A stretch of DNA of 64,000 nucleotides from the NCBI GenBank assembly GCA_016464825.1, contig JAEKNQ010000040.1:1-64000 (forward strand), written 5' to 3'. The translations under genes were made by a program, and so were the position numbers. The stretch's first letter is position 1. Each line of letters begins with the position of its first letter. Positions 36,614-43,979 of the stretch are shown one piece after another. This DNA comes from Candidatus Dormiibacter inghamiae. Lineage in GTDB: Bacteria; Chloroflexota; Dormibacteria; Dormibacterales; Dormibacteraceae. The notes beneath the pieces were generated by a model. It had not been told where the DNA came from. It ran no database searches and saw only the letters and a program-made list of their open reading frames with translations.

Positions 36614-39600
36614 CTACTTGTAGTCATGCGAGTGGGAGGTTTCCTTGCTGGCGCCGGGCAGGGCGGCGATCTTCGTCACCAGGAGTGACCAGACGCCGTC
36701 CTGAGTCTGGACCTTGCCATCCACCACCAGCACCGGGGCCGAGGCGTCCCGGCGGTACTGCTGGTACACCTCAGGCTTGATCGTCAGGTTGACGTGGCCC
36801 CGCTCATCCTCCAGGGTGAAGAAGCGGATCTGATTGGCAGTCGACGGCGCCTGGCGGGTGATGACCAGCCCGCCCACCCTGATCAGGCGTCCGGCCGGCT
36901 GGCGCAGCGCTTCGGCTGAGATCAGGACGCCCAGCGCCTGCAGCTGCTCACGGTGGAATTCGATGAGATGGCGGCCGGTGGAGACGTTGGCGATGCGGTA
37001 CTCGAGACGGGTGACCTCCTCTTCGCTCAGGCTGGGCAGTGGGGGAGCGGCGGCGGGCAGGCGCAGCTCCGACTGCTGCTCGAGCTTGCGGCGCAGGCCC
37101 CGGCCGTCCCAGCGTTCCTGCCAGCCCCAGAGCAGCGCCCGGCGGGGAGAGTCTTCGGGCCGCGTCACACCGTGCAATGCGTCGAAAGCGCCCACCATGA
37201 CCAGGTTGCGCACCGCCTTCGGATTGAGGGGAGCACCGCGCAGCCGCTCCAGGAAATCGTCGAGTGAGCGGTAGTGGCCGCCGCGTTCTCGCTCCTGGAT
37301 GATCGCCAGCCGGCCCGGCTCGCCCAGATCCCGCAGGTAGTTGAAGCCGATCCGCATGCTCGGCGCCTGGCCTGTTTGGACCGTCACCGGCAGACACCGC
37401 TCGGCCGACCGGTTGATGTCCACCGGCAGCACTTTCACGCCGTGCCGCTTGGCGTCCTCAACTAGCACGCTCGGGTGGTAGAAGCCCATCGGCTGGTTGT
37501 TCAGAAGGCCGCAGCAGAACTCGGCCGGGTGGTGCAGCTTGAGCCAGGCCGTCTCATAGGTGGTGCGGGCGAAGGCTGCCGCGTGGGAGCGGCAGAAGCC
37601 GTAGACAGCAAAGCCCTGGACGGCGCTGAAGAGCTCATCGGCCACCTCTTTAGGCACGCCATTGCTAAGGCAGCCGTTGACGAAGTCGCCCTCCAGAGAC
37701 GACATCTCGACCCGGTTCAAGTGCCGCGTCATGGCGCGGCGGAAGCGGTCGGCGCCGGCCGGTGACATGCCTGCCACCTGCATGGCTATCTCCAGGATCT
37801 GCTCCTGGTAGAGGATGACGCCGAGCGTGTCGCGCAGGACCGGCTCCAGCAGCGGGTGCGCGTAGATGACCGATTCCCGGCCCTGCTTGCGGCGGATGTA
37901 GGGATGGACGGCATTGCCCTGAATCGGACCCGGCCGGATGATCGCCACCTCGACCACGAGATCGTTGAACGCGTTCGGCTTGATGCGGGGCAGCGTCATC
38001 ATCTGCGCCCGGGACTCGATCTGGAAGACGCCGATGGTATCGGCCCGGCTGCACATCTCGTAGACCTCGGCATCGTTGAGCGGCAGCTCGTCCAGATCCG
38101 GCCGCCGCTCGGTCGAGCGCTCGATCAGCTCCAGCGTCTCGGCGACCACCGAGAGCGTGCGCAGGCCGAGCATGTCGATCTTGATCAGGCCCAGGTCCTC
38201 GATGTCGTTCTTGTCGAACTGGACCACCACCCGGCCCGGCATGGTGGCCGGCTCGACCGGCACGATGTCCACCAGCGGCTCGCCCGTGACCAGCATTCCG
38301 CCCACGTGGATGGAGAGGTGGCGAGGGAAGCCCTGCACCTCCTGGACCAGGCGCCGGAAGTGCTGCCAGAGAGAAGAATCGAACCGCTCAGGTGGGGCGC
38401 CTGCCGTCTCGATCACGGTGTCAACGTTCTCCTCGAACCAGCGGTCGACGCCCTTGGCCAGGCGGTCGATGAGGTCGATCGGGAAGCCGAGCGCCTTGCC
38501 CACCTGGCGGATCGCCATCCGAGGCCGGAAGGTGACTACATTGCAGACCATCCCGGTCCGATCCCAGCCGTACTTGTCGTAGACGTACTGGATCACCTGC
38601 TCGCGGTGCTCGGTGGAGAAGTCGATGTCGATGTCGGGGGCGCTGGTCATCTCCTCGTGCAGGAAGCGTTCGAAGAGCAGGTTGTGCTCGATCGGATCGA
38701 CCCGGGTGATGCCCAGCACGTAGGCGATGATCGAGTCAGCGGCAGAGCCGCGGCCCTGGCCGGGCACGCCGTGCTCCCGGCCAAACCGCATCAGGTCCCA
38801 GTTGATGAGGAAGAACTCGGCCAGACCTGTCTTCTCGATGACCTCCAGCTCGCGCTGCAGCCGGCGAGCCACTGCCGGCGTGATGGGGTGATAGCGCCGG
38901 CGGGCGCCCTGCTGGGCGAGTTGGTAGAGGTGGCTGAAGGGTGTCTCCCCAGGGGGCACGGGATAGCCGGGGAAGCGAACCCGGCGGAAGTCTAGGTCGA
39001 CCTTGCACTCCTGGGCCAAATCGAAAGTCGCGGCCAGCGCTTCCTCCTGGCCCTTGAAGAGCGGTTGCAGCTCGGCGCCGCTTTTCAGAACCCGCTCCGA
39101 GTTGGGCGGCAGGAGGTGGCGGGCGGTCTCCAGCGTGGCGCGATGACGGATGGCTGTGAGCACGTCGTGGAGTGGCCGGCGGGAGCGATAGTGGTAGCGG
39201 ACGTCGTTGGTGGCGACGACCGGCGCCCGGCAGCGGCGAGCCAGCTCCGCCCGACCGGCCAGGAGCCAGTCATCCTCCGGGCGCAGGTGATGCTGCAGCT
39301 CAACGAAGACCTGGTCTGAGCCCAGAGCCTCCTGGAGCCCTCGGAGCCGCGCCTCCTCGTCGGTTGCGGTGAGGATGAAGAGGTCTCGGCAAAGCTCACT
39401 CAGGGCGGCCAGCGTGGTGCGAGCCTCCCCCTTGGGCTGGTCTTTATGGGCCACGCTCAGAAGGCGGCAGAGGTTGGAGTAGCCGGCGAAAGTCCGCGCC
39501 AGCAGGGTCAGGTCCTGGCCATCCACTTCCAGGCAGGCGCCGATGATCGGCCGCACCCCGACCTGTCGGCAGGCATTGAGGAAGCGGACGGCGCCGTAGA

Positions 39601-39733
39601 CGCCGCCGGTGTCAGTCAGCGCCAGGGCCGGCATCTCCAGCTCGGCCGCTCGCAGGGCCAGCTCCGCTGGGTGGGAGCCGCCGTCCAGGAAGGAGAAGTT
39701 GGAGTGGCAATGCAGCTCGACATAGGGATTCAT
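36614..39733 (-). CDS. dnaE2: Error-prone DNA polymerase DnaE2
   Basis: Polymerase III alpha homologue that supports mutagenic repair with ImuA/ImuB. About 1039 residues. PHP domain at the start (YVELHCHSNFSFLDGGSHPAEL), polymerase core with PGQGRGSAADSIIAYVLG, the catalytic DIDIDFSTEHREQVIQYVYDKYG, and a C-terminal OB-fold (GRLIRVGGLVITRQAP). Length and order are DnaE2-like, not DnaE1. The ATG at 39733 puts the PHP domain at the N-terminus as expected. No LexA box was seen in front of it, though one precedes imuA. Confidence 0.93.
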   Translation of the reverse strand: MNPYVELHCHSNFSFLDGGSHPAELALRAAELEMPALALTDTGGVYGAVRFLNACRQVGVRPIIGACLEVDGQDLTLLARTFAGYSNLCRLLSVAHKDQPKGEARTTLAALSELCRDLFILTATDEEARLRGLQEALGSDQVFVELQHHLRPEDDWLLAGRAELARRCRAPVVATNDVRYHYRSRRPLHDVLTAIRHRATLETARHLLPPNSERVLKSGAELQPLFKGQEEALAATFDLAQECKVDLDFRRVRFPGYPVPPGETPFSHLYQLAQQGARRRYHPITPAVARRLQRELEVIEKTGLAEFFLINWDLMRFGREHGVPGQGRGSAADSIIAYVLGITRVDPIEHNLLFERFLHEEMTSAPDIDIDFSTEHREQVIQYVYDKYGWDRTGMVCNVVTFRPRMAIRQVGKALGFPIDLIDRLAKGVDRWFEENVDTVIETAGAPPERFDSSLWQHFRRLVQEVQGFPRHLSIHVGGMLVTGEPLVDIVPVEPATMPGRVVVQFDKNDIEDLGLIKIDMLGLRTLSVVAETLELIERSTERRPDLDELPLNDAEVYEMCSRADTIGVFQIESRAQMMTLPRIKPNAFNDLVVEVAIIRPGPIQGNAVHPYIRRKQGRESVIYAHPLLEPVLRDTLGVILYQEQILEIAMQVAGMSPAGADRFRRAMTRHLNRVEMSSLEGDFVNGCLSNGVPKEVADELFSAVQGFAVYGFCRSHAAAFARTTYETAWLKLHHPAEFCCGLLNNQPMGFYHPSVLVEDAKRHGVKVLPVDINRSAERCLPVTVQTGQAPSMRIGFNYLRDLGEPGRLAIIQERERGGHYRSLDDFLERLRGAPLNPKAVRNLVMVGAFDALHGVTRPEDSPRRALLWGWQERWDGRGLRRKLEQQSELRLPAAAPPLPSLSEEEVTRLEYRIANVSTGRHLIEFHREQLQALGVLISAEALRQPAGRLIRVGGLVITRQAPSTANQIRFFTLEDERGHVNLTIKPEVYQQYRRDASAPVLVVDGKVQTQDGVWSLLVTKIAALPGASKETSHSHDYK

Positions 39734-39909
39734 GGCAGCGGTCGGCGGCTTCGGCAAAGCTCAAGCCGCTGGCGTACGGCAGAATCTTCACAACCACTGT
39801 TGCCAACGTCTATGTCGCGTGAATATGATCGTTGAACCCCCCGGGTGGGGGGTTGGGGCGGTGGGCAGCTAACAGGTGATTTCGAGTGTGATTGGTGCAA
39901 GCTGAGGTC

Positions 39910-40161
39910 ATGTCCGCCGTGGGAGGATCGACCAGCACTCTGAGGATCCCTCGCGCCCTTCTCGACCGCATCGAGCAGCTGGCGACGGTGGAGGGACTCA
40001 GCGTTGTCGAGTTCCTCCAAAAGCTCCTTCAGGAGGAGGCCCGAAGAGTGCGGTTTGCCGCCGTTCGGCAGGCTTATGCGCAACTCTCCCACGCGGAGAT
40101 GAAGGAATATCGGGAGGAAGCGAGGGCCTGGGATGTGACTCTCGCTGACGGCCTTCGCTGA
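39910..40161 (+). CDS. Orphan antitoxin-like protein (ribbon-helix-helix type)
   Basis: 83 residues. STSTLRIPRALLDRIEQLATVEGLSVVEFLQKLLQEEARR fits a ribbon-helix-helix DNA-binding fold followed by a helical C-terminus ending VTLADGL, as in MazE/VapB-like antitoxins. No toxin gene follows: the next gene is convergent and only 31 bp away. It may be a solitary relic or a stand-alone regulator. Start at ATG 39910; upstream codons look noncoding. Confidence 0.6.
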   Translation: MSAVGGSTSTLRIPRALLDRIEQLATVEGLSVVEFLQKLLQEEARRVRFAAVRQAYAQLSHAEMKEYREEARAWDVTLADGLR

Positions 40162-40165
40162 TCGG

Positions 40166-40196
40166 CTGAACGGCGGACCAGTGCCTAACCGTTCAG
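40166..40196. terminator. Bidirectional hairpin terminator
   Basis: CTGAACGG (40166-40173) and CCGTTCAG (40189-40196) form an 8-bp stem with a 15-nt loop between the orphan antitoxin-like gene and the convergent DUF6504 gene. A poly-T tract is missing. It overlaps the last bases of the DUF6504 gene. Confidence 0.5.
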
Positions 40197-40444
40197 TCAT
40201 AGACACGTTCTACGAACCACCCGCCGGCTTCCAGGTCGCGGTAGATCTCACAGAGCAGCTGGCCGCCCAAGAGCACTTTCCAGTACTCCCGGGAGACGGG
40301 CCGGCTCCACCAGTCAAGCTCGGCCAGCCAGCGCTGGACCGGCTCCACCTCGCCGATCAGCGGGTCGGCCTGGAGCCAGCGCGGGTAGCCGGCGGCGTCT
40401 GTGCGCACCTCCAGCTCGCGGGGGGGATCGATCAGGAACGTCAC
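40193..40444 (-). CDS. DUF6504-type protein of the SOS mutasome operon
   Basis: 83 residues, rich in Trp: PRWLQADPLIGEVEPVQRWLAELDWWSRPVSREYWKVLLGGQLLCEIYRDLEAGGWFVERVYD. This protein is commonly found after imuB in high-GC Gram-positive bacteria (general knowledge, cited as DUF6504), where it is likely a small subunit or folding partner. Its start overlaps the imuB stop by four bases (GTGA-like), confirming the operon. Function unproven. Confidence 0.8.
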   Translation of the reverse strand: MTFLIDPPRELEVRTDAAGYPRWLQADPLIGEVEPVQRWLAELDWWSRPVSREYWKVLLGGQLLCEIYRDLEAGGWFVERVYD

Positions 40445-41601
40445 TTGGCAACCAGTGAGAAGCGCTGGGCAACTAGAGGCGAGGCGGGCAGCGCCGGCTG
40501 CACGCTGAGCGTCATCTCGGCGCCGTAGCGCTCCTGCAAGCGCTCCAACGCCGCCTCCACCTCCTCCGCCGAGCGATCTCCGCCCAACCAGAGCCGCAGC
40601 TGGCGGCGGCCGGCGCCCTCTAGCTCGGGCACCTCTAGCGCCAGCTCGACAGCGCCCTCCGGTCCCGTCAGCTGCAACTCTCGGATCCAGGCGCCGGCCA
40701 GCCCGAACAGCTCCGCCGCGCTGGAGAGCGGATGCCTCACCAAAGACTCGCGGAGGAGCGGTTCGGCGATCCCGTCCAGGTTCACCCGCAGGCGCAGCCG
40801 CTTGGCCCCGGCTCCCCGCCAGCCCAGCTCCTGGGCGAGATCTGCGGCGAGCGTCCGAGCGATGAAGAGCAGCGCCTCGCGATCCTCCACCGGCGGCTCC
40901 AGTTGGCGGTGCGCGCTCATGACGCCGGCCGGCCGCCAGGGCTTGAGCGGCAGCGGCTCCTCCCCTCGGGCCAGCAGCACAGCAGTCCGTCCGGCCTTGC
41001 CCAGCTGGCTCTCCAGCCGGCAGGGGCCGATGGCCGCCAGCTGACCAAGCGTGCGCAGCCCCAGCAGCTCCAGGCGTTCAAACTGCTCAGACTCCAGATC
41101 CAGCTCTCGGATGGGGAGCGGAGCCAGGAAGGCTGCAGCGTTCTCAACCCTCAGCACGCGTCCGGGCGCGGCCCCAGCTGCCGCCAGGGCAGCGCTGAAG
41201 GGACCGGGAGCCAGCCCCAGCCGCGGGTTCCAGCCGGTGACCGCCTCCAGTCGCCGGCGCGTCTCGGCGATGGCCTGACCGAGCTTGGGCACGCCGTCAA
41301 GGCCGAGCCAGACCCGGCCGTCCTGGCGCACCTGGACCACCGGAGCTAGGTCGTAGAGGGCGCTAGCCAGCCGGTTGGCCAGCCTGGCCGTCGCCTCCGG
41401 CTGGGGCTTGACGAAGGTGGCGGCCGGGCAGAGCGCCTCGGCCTGAGCCGGCGTCTGGCCGGGCAGGACACCAGCGCTTCGCGCCTCCGGTGAACAGGCT
41501 TGAACCGGCTCTCCGGCCGGGCTGACGATCACCGGCCCGCCGCGCAGAGCCGGATGCAGCGCCAGCTCCAGATCAGGGACTAGACAGCAGCAAACCGCCA
41601 T
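40441..41601 (-). CDS. imuB: ImuB-like Y-family polymerase homologue
   Basis: 386 residues. The N-terminus CCCLVPDLELALHPALRG and palm region LYDLAPVVQVRQDGRVWLGLDGVPKLG resemble Y-family polymerases, but the catalytic Asp-Glu pair of the palm is not conserved, as in ImuB, which bridges DnaE2, ImuA and the beta clamp. HhH-like ELDLESEQFERLELLGLRTLGQLAAIGP follows, then a little-finger-like C-terminus. Position between imuA and DUF6504 supports the name. Overlaps imuA by 22 bp. Confidence 0.88.
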   Translation of the reverse strand: MAVCCCLVPDLELALHPALRGGPVIVSPAGEPVQACSPEARSAGVLPGQTPAQAEALCPAATFVKPQPEATARLANRLASALYDLAPVVQVRQDGRVWLGLDGVPKLGQAIAETRRRLEAVTGWNPRLGLAPGPFSAALAAAGAAPGRVLRVENAAAFLAPLPIRELDLESEQFERLELLGLRTLGQLAAIGPCRLESQLGKAGRTAVLLARGEEPLPLKPWRPAGVMSAHRQLEPPVEDREALLFIARTLAADLAQELGWRGAGAKRLRLRVNLDGIAEPLLRESLVRHPLSSAAELFGLAGAWIRELQLTGPEGAVELALEVPELEGAGRRQLRLWLGGDRSAEEVEAALERLQERYGAEMTLSVQPALPASPLVAQRFSLVAK

Positions 41602-42338
41602 GCCGGCAGCTCCCTCACATTCGCCTCCTGAGCCTGAGTCTCCCGTACGGCCTGAGCCTGGAATAGCCGCGCCCCCAGCGCATAACGCAGTTCCAGCTCG
41701 GCCTCACCGCCGGGCGCTGCCAGCTTGTTCTTCCGGCAGCCGAGCAGGGTGCGCAGGCCCACCGGCAAGCCCCGCTCCCAGATCCAGTCAGTCCGCTGCA
41801 AGCTCAGGCTCAAGCTCGAGGCGAAGGCCAGCCCCTGCGGCGCGGGCTCTCCAGTCACCGCCAATACTGCAGAGCCGGAGCGGGCGGCGGCGGATTCAAG
41901 CGGTGCCAGGGCCGGCTCGGGCAGGGAATCGAGCATCAACAGGCAGCCGACCCCGGCCCGGGCCAGGGAGACCGCCGCCTCGCCGGCGGCTGTGGCATTC
42001 GGCGGCCTGACCAAAGTCAGGTTGCGCAGATCCGCGCCGAGCGAAGCAAAAGTCCATGGATCGAAGCCCCGCTGGGGGTCGATCACCACCACCTGGGCGA
42101 ACTCCTGCGTCGCTCGGGCCAGCAGGGCCAGCCCCAAGGTCAGCTTGCCGGAGCCCGAGCGGCCGGAGAGGAGCCCGATCCGGCCTCGCGGCCAGCCCCC
42201 GATGCCGCTCAGCCGGTCGACCGCCGGAATGCCTGTCGGCCAGGGCTCGGCCCCCGGCAGCCGCGTGGCCCTGACCAGGGCCTGGTCGCCGAAGCGGACA
42301 TGGATCGCATCGATGGCTCGCTGGAGTTCGTTCTGCAT
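41580..42338 (-). CDS. imuA: ImuA-like RecA-fold protein
   Basis: 252 residues. RecA-like core: GIPAVDRLSGIGGWPRGRIGLLSGRSGSGKLTLGLALLA (Walker A), then QVVVIDPQRGFDPWTFASLGADLRNLTLV, with Asp in the Walker B-like segment CLLMLDSLPE. It is the short, ImuA/SulA-like relative of RecA, not RecA itself. A LexA box lies 67 bp upstream. It heads the operon imuA-imuB-DUF6504, read into the DnaE2 side. Confidence 0.85.
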   Translation of the reverse strand: MQNELQRAIDAIHVRFGDQALVRATRLPGAEPWPTGIPAVDRLSGIGGWPRGRIGLLSGRSGSGKLTLGLALLARATQEFAQVVVIDPQRGFDPWTFASLGADLRNLTLVRPPNATAAGEAAVSLARAGVGCLLMLDSLPEPALAPLESAAARSGSAVLAVTGEPAPQGLAFASSLSLSLQRTDWIWERGLPVGLRTLLGCRKNKLAAPGGEAELELRYALGARLFQAQAVRETQAQEANVRELPAWRFAAV

Positions 42339-42396
42339 CTTCTTTTTGGGAGGAGATGCCCCCGGCGAGGACGTGGGGAAGAGAGGAGGCCAGCCC

Positions 42397-42418
42397 AGCT
42401 TAGCCGAACAAACGTTCG
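42397..42418 (-). promoter_or_regulatory. LexA box and -10 element of the imuA operon
   Basis: CGAACAAACGTTCG at 42405-42418 is a perfect CGAAC-N4-GTTCG site, the Gram-positive LexA box. On the minus strand TAAGCT (42397-42402) follows two bases after it, a -10 element. Bound LexA would cover the promoter spacer and block transcription of imuA-imuB until DNA damage. In the other direction the site is upstream of the S51 peptidase gene. Confidence 0.85.
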
Positions 42419-42501
42419 GGGGTCAAGGCTGAGTGCTGGCGCAGCCACTGGTTAGGCTTGAGCGCAGCTGTGAAGGACGAGCGACCTTGAGCAGGGGCTG
42501 A

Positions 42502-43233
42502 ATGGCGGCTGCCGCGCCGACCATCCTGGCCACGTCCGGTGGCTTCAATCCCGGCCGCCGGCGCCCGATCGAGCCCGGGCCGCTGATCGACTTCGCCTTC
42601 GAGCTGGCCGGCCGATCCGAGCGGCCGCGCTTCTGCTATCTCGGCACCGCCTCGGGCGACAACCCGGTCCAGCAGGCCTGGGTGTACGGGGCCTTCGTGG
42701 GGTCGGAGGTGCAGGTCTCGCACCTGGCGCTGTTCACCATGCCGAACGTGGTCGACATCCGCGCTCACCTGCTCGCCCAGGACGTCATCTGGGTCGGCGG
42801 CGGCAGCGTGGCAGGACTGCTGGCCATGTGGCGGCTGCACGGCCTGGAGCCCATCCTGCGGGAATGCTGGGAGGCGGGCGTGGTGCTGGGCGGGGTCTCG
42901 GCCGGCTCCATCTGCTGGCACGTGGGCGGCACCACCGACTCCTTCGGGCCGGATCTGTGCCCGATCGACAACGGGCTGGCCTTCCTGCCCTTCGCCAACG
43001 GCGTGCACCACGACGCCGAGCCGCAGCGTCGGCCGCTCTTCCAGCGGCTCATCGCCGAAGGGCAGCTTCCCGCCGGCTATGCGACCGATGACGGCGCCGG
43101 GCTGCACTACAGCGGTCAGGAGCTGGTCGAGGCGGTCAGCGACCGCCCCCCGGCCTTCGCCTACAGCGTCGAACGAACTGGCTCAACCGGCGCGGAAGAG
43201 CGCCAGCTCAAGACCCGGCTCTTGGCCGGCTGA
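42502..43233 (+). CDS. Serine peptidase S51 family (dipeptidase E/cyanophycinase-like)
   Basis: 243 residues. ILATSGGFNPGRRRPIEPG at the N-terminus, and VVLGGVSAGSICWHVGGTTDSFGPDL with the nucleophile Ser in GGVSAGS. IDNGLAFLPFANGVHHDAEPQRRPLF follows. These are the S51 motifs. It is likely an intracellular dipeptidase acting on Asp-containing peptides. A TAGGCT at 42453-42458 may drive it. The LexA box is about 85 bp upstream, so SOS control is possible but not shown. Confidence 0.85.
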   Translation: MAAAAPTILATSGGFNPGRRRPIEPGPLIDFAFELAGRSERPRFCYLGTASGDNPVQQAWVYGAFVGSEVQVSHLALFTMPNVVDIRAHLLAQDVIWVGGGSVAGLLAMWRLHGLEPILRECWEAGVVLGGVSAGSICWHVGGTTDSFGPDLCPIDNGLAFLPFANGVHHDAEPQRRPLFQRLIAEGQLPAGYATDDGAGLHYSGQELVEAVSDRPPAFAYSVERTGSTGAEERQLKTRLLAG

Positions 43234-43310
43234 CGTCGGCAGGCGGGGAGGAGTCGGTCGGGAGCGGAGTCGGCCGGCGGATGCGGCCCCGCTTTACGAT
43301 TGCTGAGCAG

Positions 43311-43583
43311 ATGATCAGGGTGGAAGCCTCTCCGACGGCTGCGGGCTGGGACTGCGTGGTCGAGATCTCCGAGGGCGAGAAGGCGAGCCGCCACAACGTT
43401 CGGGTCAGCAAGGAGGATCTCCAGCGGTGGGGCAGGCCGGGCGACGCTCCCGAGCACCTGGTCAGGCAGGCTTTCGACTTCCTGCTCAAGCACGAGCCCG
43501 CGGATCAGATCAAGCTCAGCTTCGAACTGGCTGAGATCAACCAGTACTTTCCGGAGTTCGAGCGGGAGTTCGCCAACCGGTGA
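43311..43583 (+). CDS. Conserved hypothetical protein (small, DNA-damage neighbourhood)
   Basis: About 90 residues. AGWDCVVEISEGEKASRHNVRVSKEDLQRWGRPGDAPEHLVRQAFDFLLKHEPADQIKLSFELAEINQYFPEFEREF. A pattern of an N-terminal beta sheet and a C-terminal helix with YFPEFEREF is familiar from conserved Chloroflexota-type proteins, but I cannot name it. ATG at 43311 has a possible TACGAT (43295-43300) 10 nt upstream. Its stop overlaps the next gene as GTGA. Confidence 0.65.
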   Translation: MIRVEASPTAAGWDCVVEISEGEKASRHNVRVSKEDLQRWGRPGDAPEHLVRQAFDFLLKHEPADQIKLSFELAEINQYFPEFEREFANR

Positions 43584-43765
43584 AGTGCCCTGTGCAGTGC
43601 TTCGAATGCGGCACTTTCAGCATGGAGCTGGACCTGAGTCAGGATCACCAGCACATCGCCTGCGAGCGCTGCGAGCGGATCTGGTGCGCCGTCTGCCTCG
43701 GCCGCGTCGAGTTCACAGTCTCCGAGGAGTGGCTGAAGCAGCAGCGGGTCGCGCACCTGAATTGA
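43580..43765 (+). CDS. Small Cys-rich zinc-ribbon-like protein
   Basis: 61 residues. Cysteines in CPVQCFECG and CERCERIWCAVCLGR form two or more CxxC pairs, so zinc binding is likely. The GTG start overlaps the upstream gene as GTGA, and both are probably one operon with the S51 gene. The rest is a short charged helix. Function unknown. Confidence 0.7.
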   Translation: MKCPVQCFECGTFSMELDLSQDHQHIACERCERIWCAVCLGRVEFTVSEEWLKQQRVAHLN

Positions 43766-43979
43766 AGGGCAAGGGGAGGCAGGCGTTCCTTCCGGAACCC
43801 CTCCGGGTCGGTGCCAGAGGGCGCAGTGGTCTTGGCGCTGGACGGTCCGCCCTGAATCCGCTGTACCTCTTCCACCCGGACGCCGTGTACCGGCCGGGAT
43901 GAATCCGGCCTATCGACCTGACGGGCGGCGCTGGATGTAGAGACTTCGCTCGGGAGAGCGACCACCCCTCCCCCCTACC
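43766..43979. other. 214-bp leader region of the molybdopterin oxidoreductase gene
   Basis: No gene. Two local hairpins are visible: GGCCGG...CCGGCC at about 43892-43910 (with GAT/ATC extension) and CGCTC-GGGA-GAGCG at 43950-43963. They could form an RNA leader. A Moco riboswitch was considered but its consensus is not recognised. Confidence 0.35.

Noticed and set aside
42470-42490. Six-codon ORF after TAGGCT before the S51 peptidase
   Set aside because: Does not overlap the peptidase start, and the -10 spacing (11 nt) is outside the pattern.
43766-43979. Possible Moco riboswitch before the molybdopterin oxidoreductase
   Set aside because: Only short hairpins; the conserved Moco aptamer core is not visible.
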